This document shows, in pieces, positions 59,484 to 60,892 of a stretch of DNA of 60,892 bases. Under the pieces are notes generated by a model that saw only the letters and a program-made list of their open reading frames with translations, was not told the origin of the DNA and did no database searches. A program made the translations under genes and the position numbers. Positions within the stretch are counted from its first letter, which is position 1; each line of letters begins with the position of its first letter. This stretch comes from Carboxylicivirga sp. (GTDB lineage Bacteria; Bacteroidota; Bacteroidia; Bacteroidales; Marinilabiliaceae), in assembly GCA_025210475.1 (NCBI GenBank), contig JAOARW010000071.1, forward strand, positions 1 to 60,892. The letters run 5' to 3'.

Positions 59484-60668
59484 ATGAAATTATTATCATC
59501 AGTTTTATTGAGTTTGTTCTGCCTCACAATTGTGGCGCAGGATAAAAGTGAAGGCTATAAGTTTGAAACTATTTATGATCTTGAGGCAACTTGTGTTAAA
59601 GATCAGCACCGTTCAGGTACTTGTTGGAGTTTCTCAGCATTGGGATTTTTCGAATCAGAAATGATCCGTATGGGAAAAGATCCTGTAAACTTATCTGAAA
59701 TGTATGTGGTACGTCATTGTTACTCCGATAAGGCTGAGAAATATGTTCGTTTGCACGGTTCATTGAACTTTGGCCCTGGTGGCGCCTTTCACGATGCTGT
59801 TTATGTAATGAAAAAATACGGTATGGTACCCGAGGAAGTATATGCCGGATTGAAATATGGAGAAGAGTCACATGTGCATGGCGAAATGGATAAGATTCTT
59901 AAAGGGTATGTGGATGCCGTAATCAAAAATTCAAACAAGAAATTAAGTCCGGTTTGGAAAAAAGGATTTGATGGTGTTTTGGATACATACTTAGGTGAAG
60001 AGCCAGAATCATTCGAAGTAGATGGTAAAAAGTATACACCACAAACTTATATGAAAGATGTGGTTGGTTTGGATATGGATGATTATATCCAGGTAACATC
60101 GTATACGCATCACCCAACATATGAGACTTTTATTATTGAAGTGCCTGATAACTGGTTGTGGGGCGAAGTTTATAATGTTACCCTTGATGACTTAATGACC
60201 ATTTTCGAGCATTCTTTGGAAAAAGGTTATACCATTGGGTGGGCAGCCGATGTAAGTGAAAAAGGATTCTCGCATACAAATGGTGTGGCGATTGTACCTG
60301 AAAATGATTCAAAAGAAATGTCTGGTTCTGAACGTTCACGTTGGGAAAATATGTCACGTGCTGATCGTAACAAAATGTTATACAGCTTTGATAAGCCGGT
60401 AAAAGAAAAGGTGATCACTCCTGAAATGCGTCAAGAAGCCTACGACAATTACCTGACGACTGATGATCACGGTATGCAGATAACAGGATTAGTAAAAGAT
60501 CAGAACGGAACCAAGTATTTTAAAGTGAAAAACTCTTGGAATACCAACAATAAATATGATGGTTATTTTTACGCATCAGAAGCTTTTGTAAAGTATAAAA
60601 CCATGTCGATCATGATTAATAAGAATGCTTTAACAAAAGATTTAAAGAAAAAGCTTGGAATCAAATAA
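59484..60668 (+). CDS. pepC: Exported aminopeptidase C (papain-like, C1B)
   Basis: A bleomycin-hydrolase/PepC family cysteine aminopeptidase, 394 residues. Catalytic residues are Gln41 (oxyanion), Cys47 in SGTCWSFSALGFFE, His329 in DDHGMQITG and Asn350 in KVKNSWNT. An N-terminal signal peptide (MKLLSSVLLSLFCLTIVAQ) predicts a periplasmic or secreted enzyme, unlike the cytoplasmic PepC of lactic acid bacteria, but as often seen in Bacteroidota. The central insert (about 110-300) is longer than in papain, as expected for the family. It degrades peptides and probably assembles as a hexamer. It is a single gene, followed by a terminator. Confidence 0.93.
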   Translation: MKLLSSVLLSLFCLTIVAQDKSEGYKFETIYDLEATCVKDQHRSGTCWSFSALGFFESEMIRMGKDPVNLSEMYVVRHCYSDKAEKYVRLHGSLNFGPGGAFHDAVYVMKKYGMVPEEVYAGLKYGEESHVHGEMDKILKGYVDAVIKNSNKKLSPVWKKGFDGVLDTYLGEEPESFEVDGKKYTPQTYMKDVVGLDMDDYIQVTSYTHHPTYETFIIEVPDNWLWGEVYNVTLDDLMTIFEHSLEKGYTIGWAADVSEKGFSHTNGVAIVPENDSKEMSGSERSRWENMSRADRNKMLYSFDKPVKEKVITPEMRQEAYDNYLTTDDHGMQITGLVKDQNGTKYFKVKNSWNTNNKYDGYFYASEAFVKYKTMSIMINKNALTKDLKKKLGIK

Positions 60669-60689
60669 GCAAAATAAAATTTCAGGAAG

Positions 60690-60716
60690 AGGGTGGCGAT
60701 TGTCACCCTTTTTTTA
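60690..60716 (+). terminator. Terminator after pepC
   Basis: GGGTG (60691-60695) pairs with CACCC (60704-60708) and a T run follows. The remaining bases to 60892 hold no recognisable feature. Confidence 0.75.
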
Positions 60717-60892
60717 TTTATTGAAATAGCAAAAGCATCTGAATCAAACCGGGATTATCGTTAGTTTGTAAAAATCTTAAATACACAAGAACAATAGAGT
60801 TCATCATTGTTCATATTGGAAAAGCTCCATTCACTGCACTAACTTACCCGGATTATTAGGTATAATCTACAATACATATTAAGCACAGTGAA

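Overview
The window looks like a chromosomal segment of a marine- or sediment-type Bacteroidota (Bacteroidia, perhaps Marinilabiliales). The evidence is an ECF sigma/FecR/SusC/SusD locus with an STN domain, promoters of the TAnnTTTG type, very weak Shine-Dalgarno signals, many Bacteroidota-type lipoproteins, a TPR/beta-propeller/OmpA envelope protein, a cysteate synthase and menaquinone genes. The order-level placement is inference. No tRNA, rRNA, CRISPR array or prophage was seen.

Layout: 0.3-3.2 kb (minus) holds an efflux adaptor, a beta-propeller lipoprotein and an exported MsrB. 3.5-7.5 kb holds etfB-etfA-acyl-CoA dehydrogenase. 7.6-9.6 kb holds a pair of bacterial PH-domain membrane proteins. 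9.9-17.4 kb is an ECF sigma/anti-sigma/SusC/SusD uptake locus, followed by a convergent sulfatase gene broken by one missing base inside its catalytic motif (17.5-19.0 kb). 19.3-21.4 kb is a sulfur-relay operon (ArsR-rhodanese fusion, cysteine desulfurase, DsrE-like) with a palindromic operator. Next come cysteate synthase, a YjdM/PhnA-like protein and a cation/proton antiporter. 25.2-31.3 kb is a mutagenesis module: a second-type DnaE and DinB on the minus strand, a LexA-like XRE-S24 repressor on the plus strand, and an IS200/RAYT transposase with six hairpins between them.

31.4-41.8 kb carries a secreted DUF6263-type protein, two tandem DUF3857/transglutaminase-like proteins (one apparently pseudoenzymatic), SfsA, a YkgJ-like cysteine-cluster protein, a ferredoxin-nitroreductase, PlsC, a PorE-like OmpA protein and a lone receiver domain. 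41.9-47.9 kb carries a serine hydrolase fused to a decayed GH3 domain, a NagB-like/PIG-L fusion and a flavodiiron protein. 48.1-51.4 kb is a cell-wall operon (murB, mltG, a helical TetR-like protein, a SPOR lipoprotein). 51.7-60.7 kb has a chemoreceptor with two tandem zinc-binding CZB domains, a GNAT protein, menA-menC-menE, a GH123-like lipoprotein lacking the expected acidic pair, and an exported aminopeptidase C.

The most unusual recurring signal is not a gene. At least four intergenic gaps contain word-like degenerate repeats, often arranged as a loose inverted pair of arms, and several words are shared between distant loci. The longest lies between dinB and dnaE; two others interrupt the etf operon.
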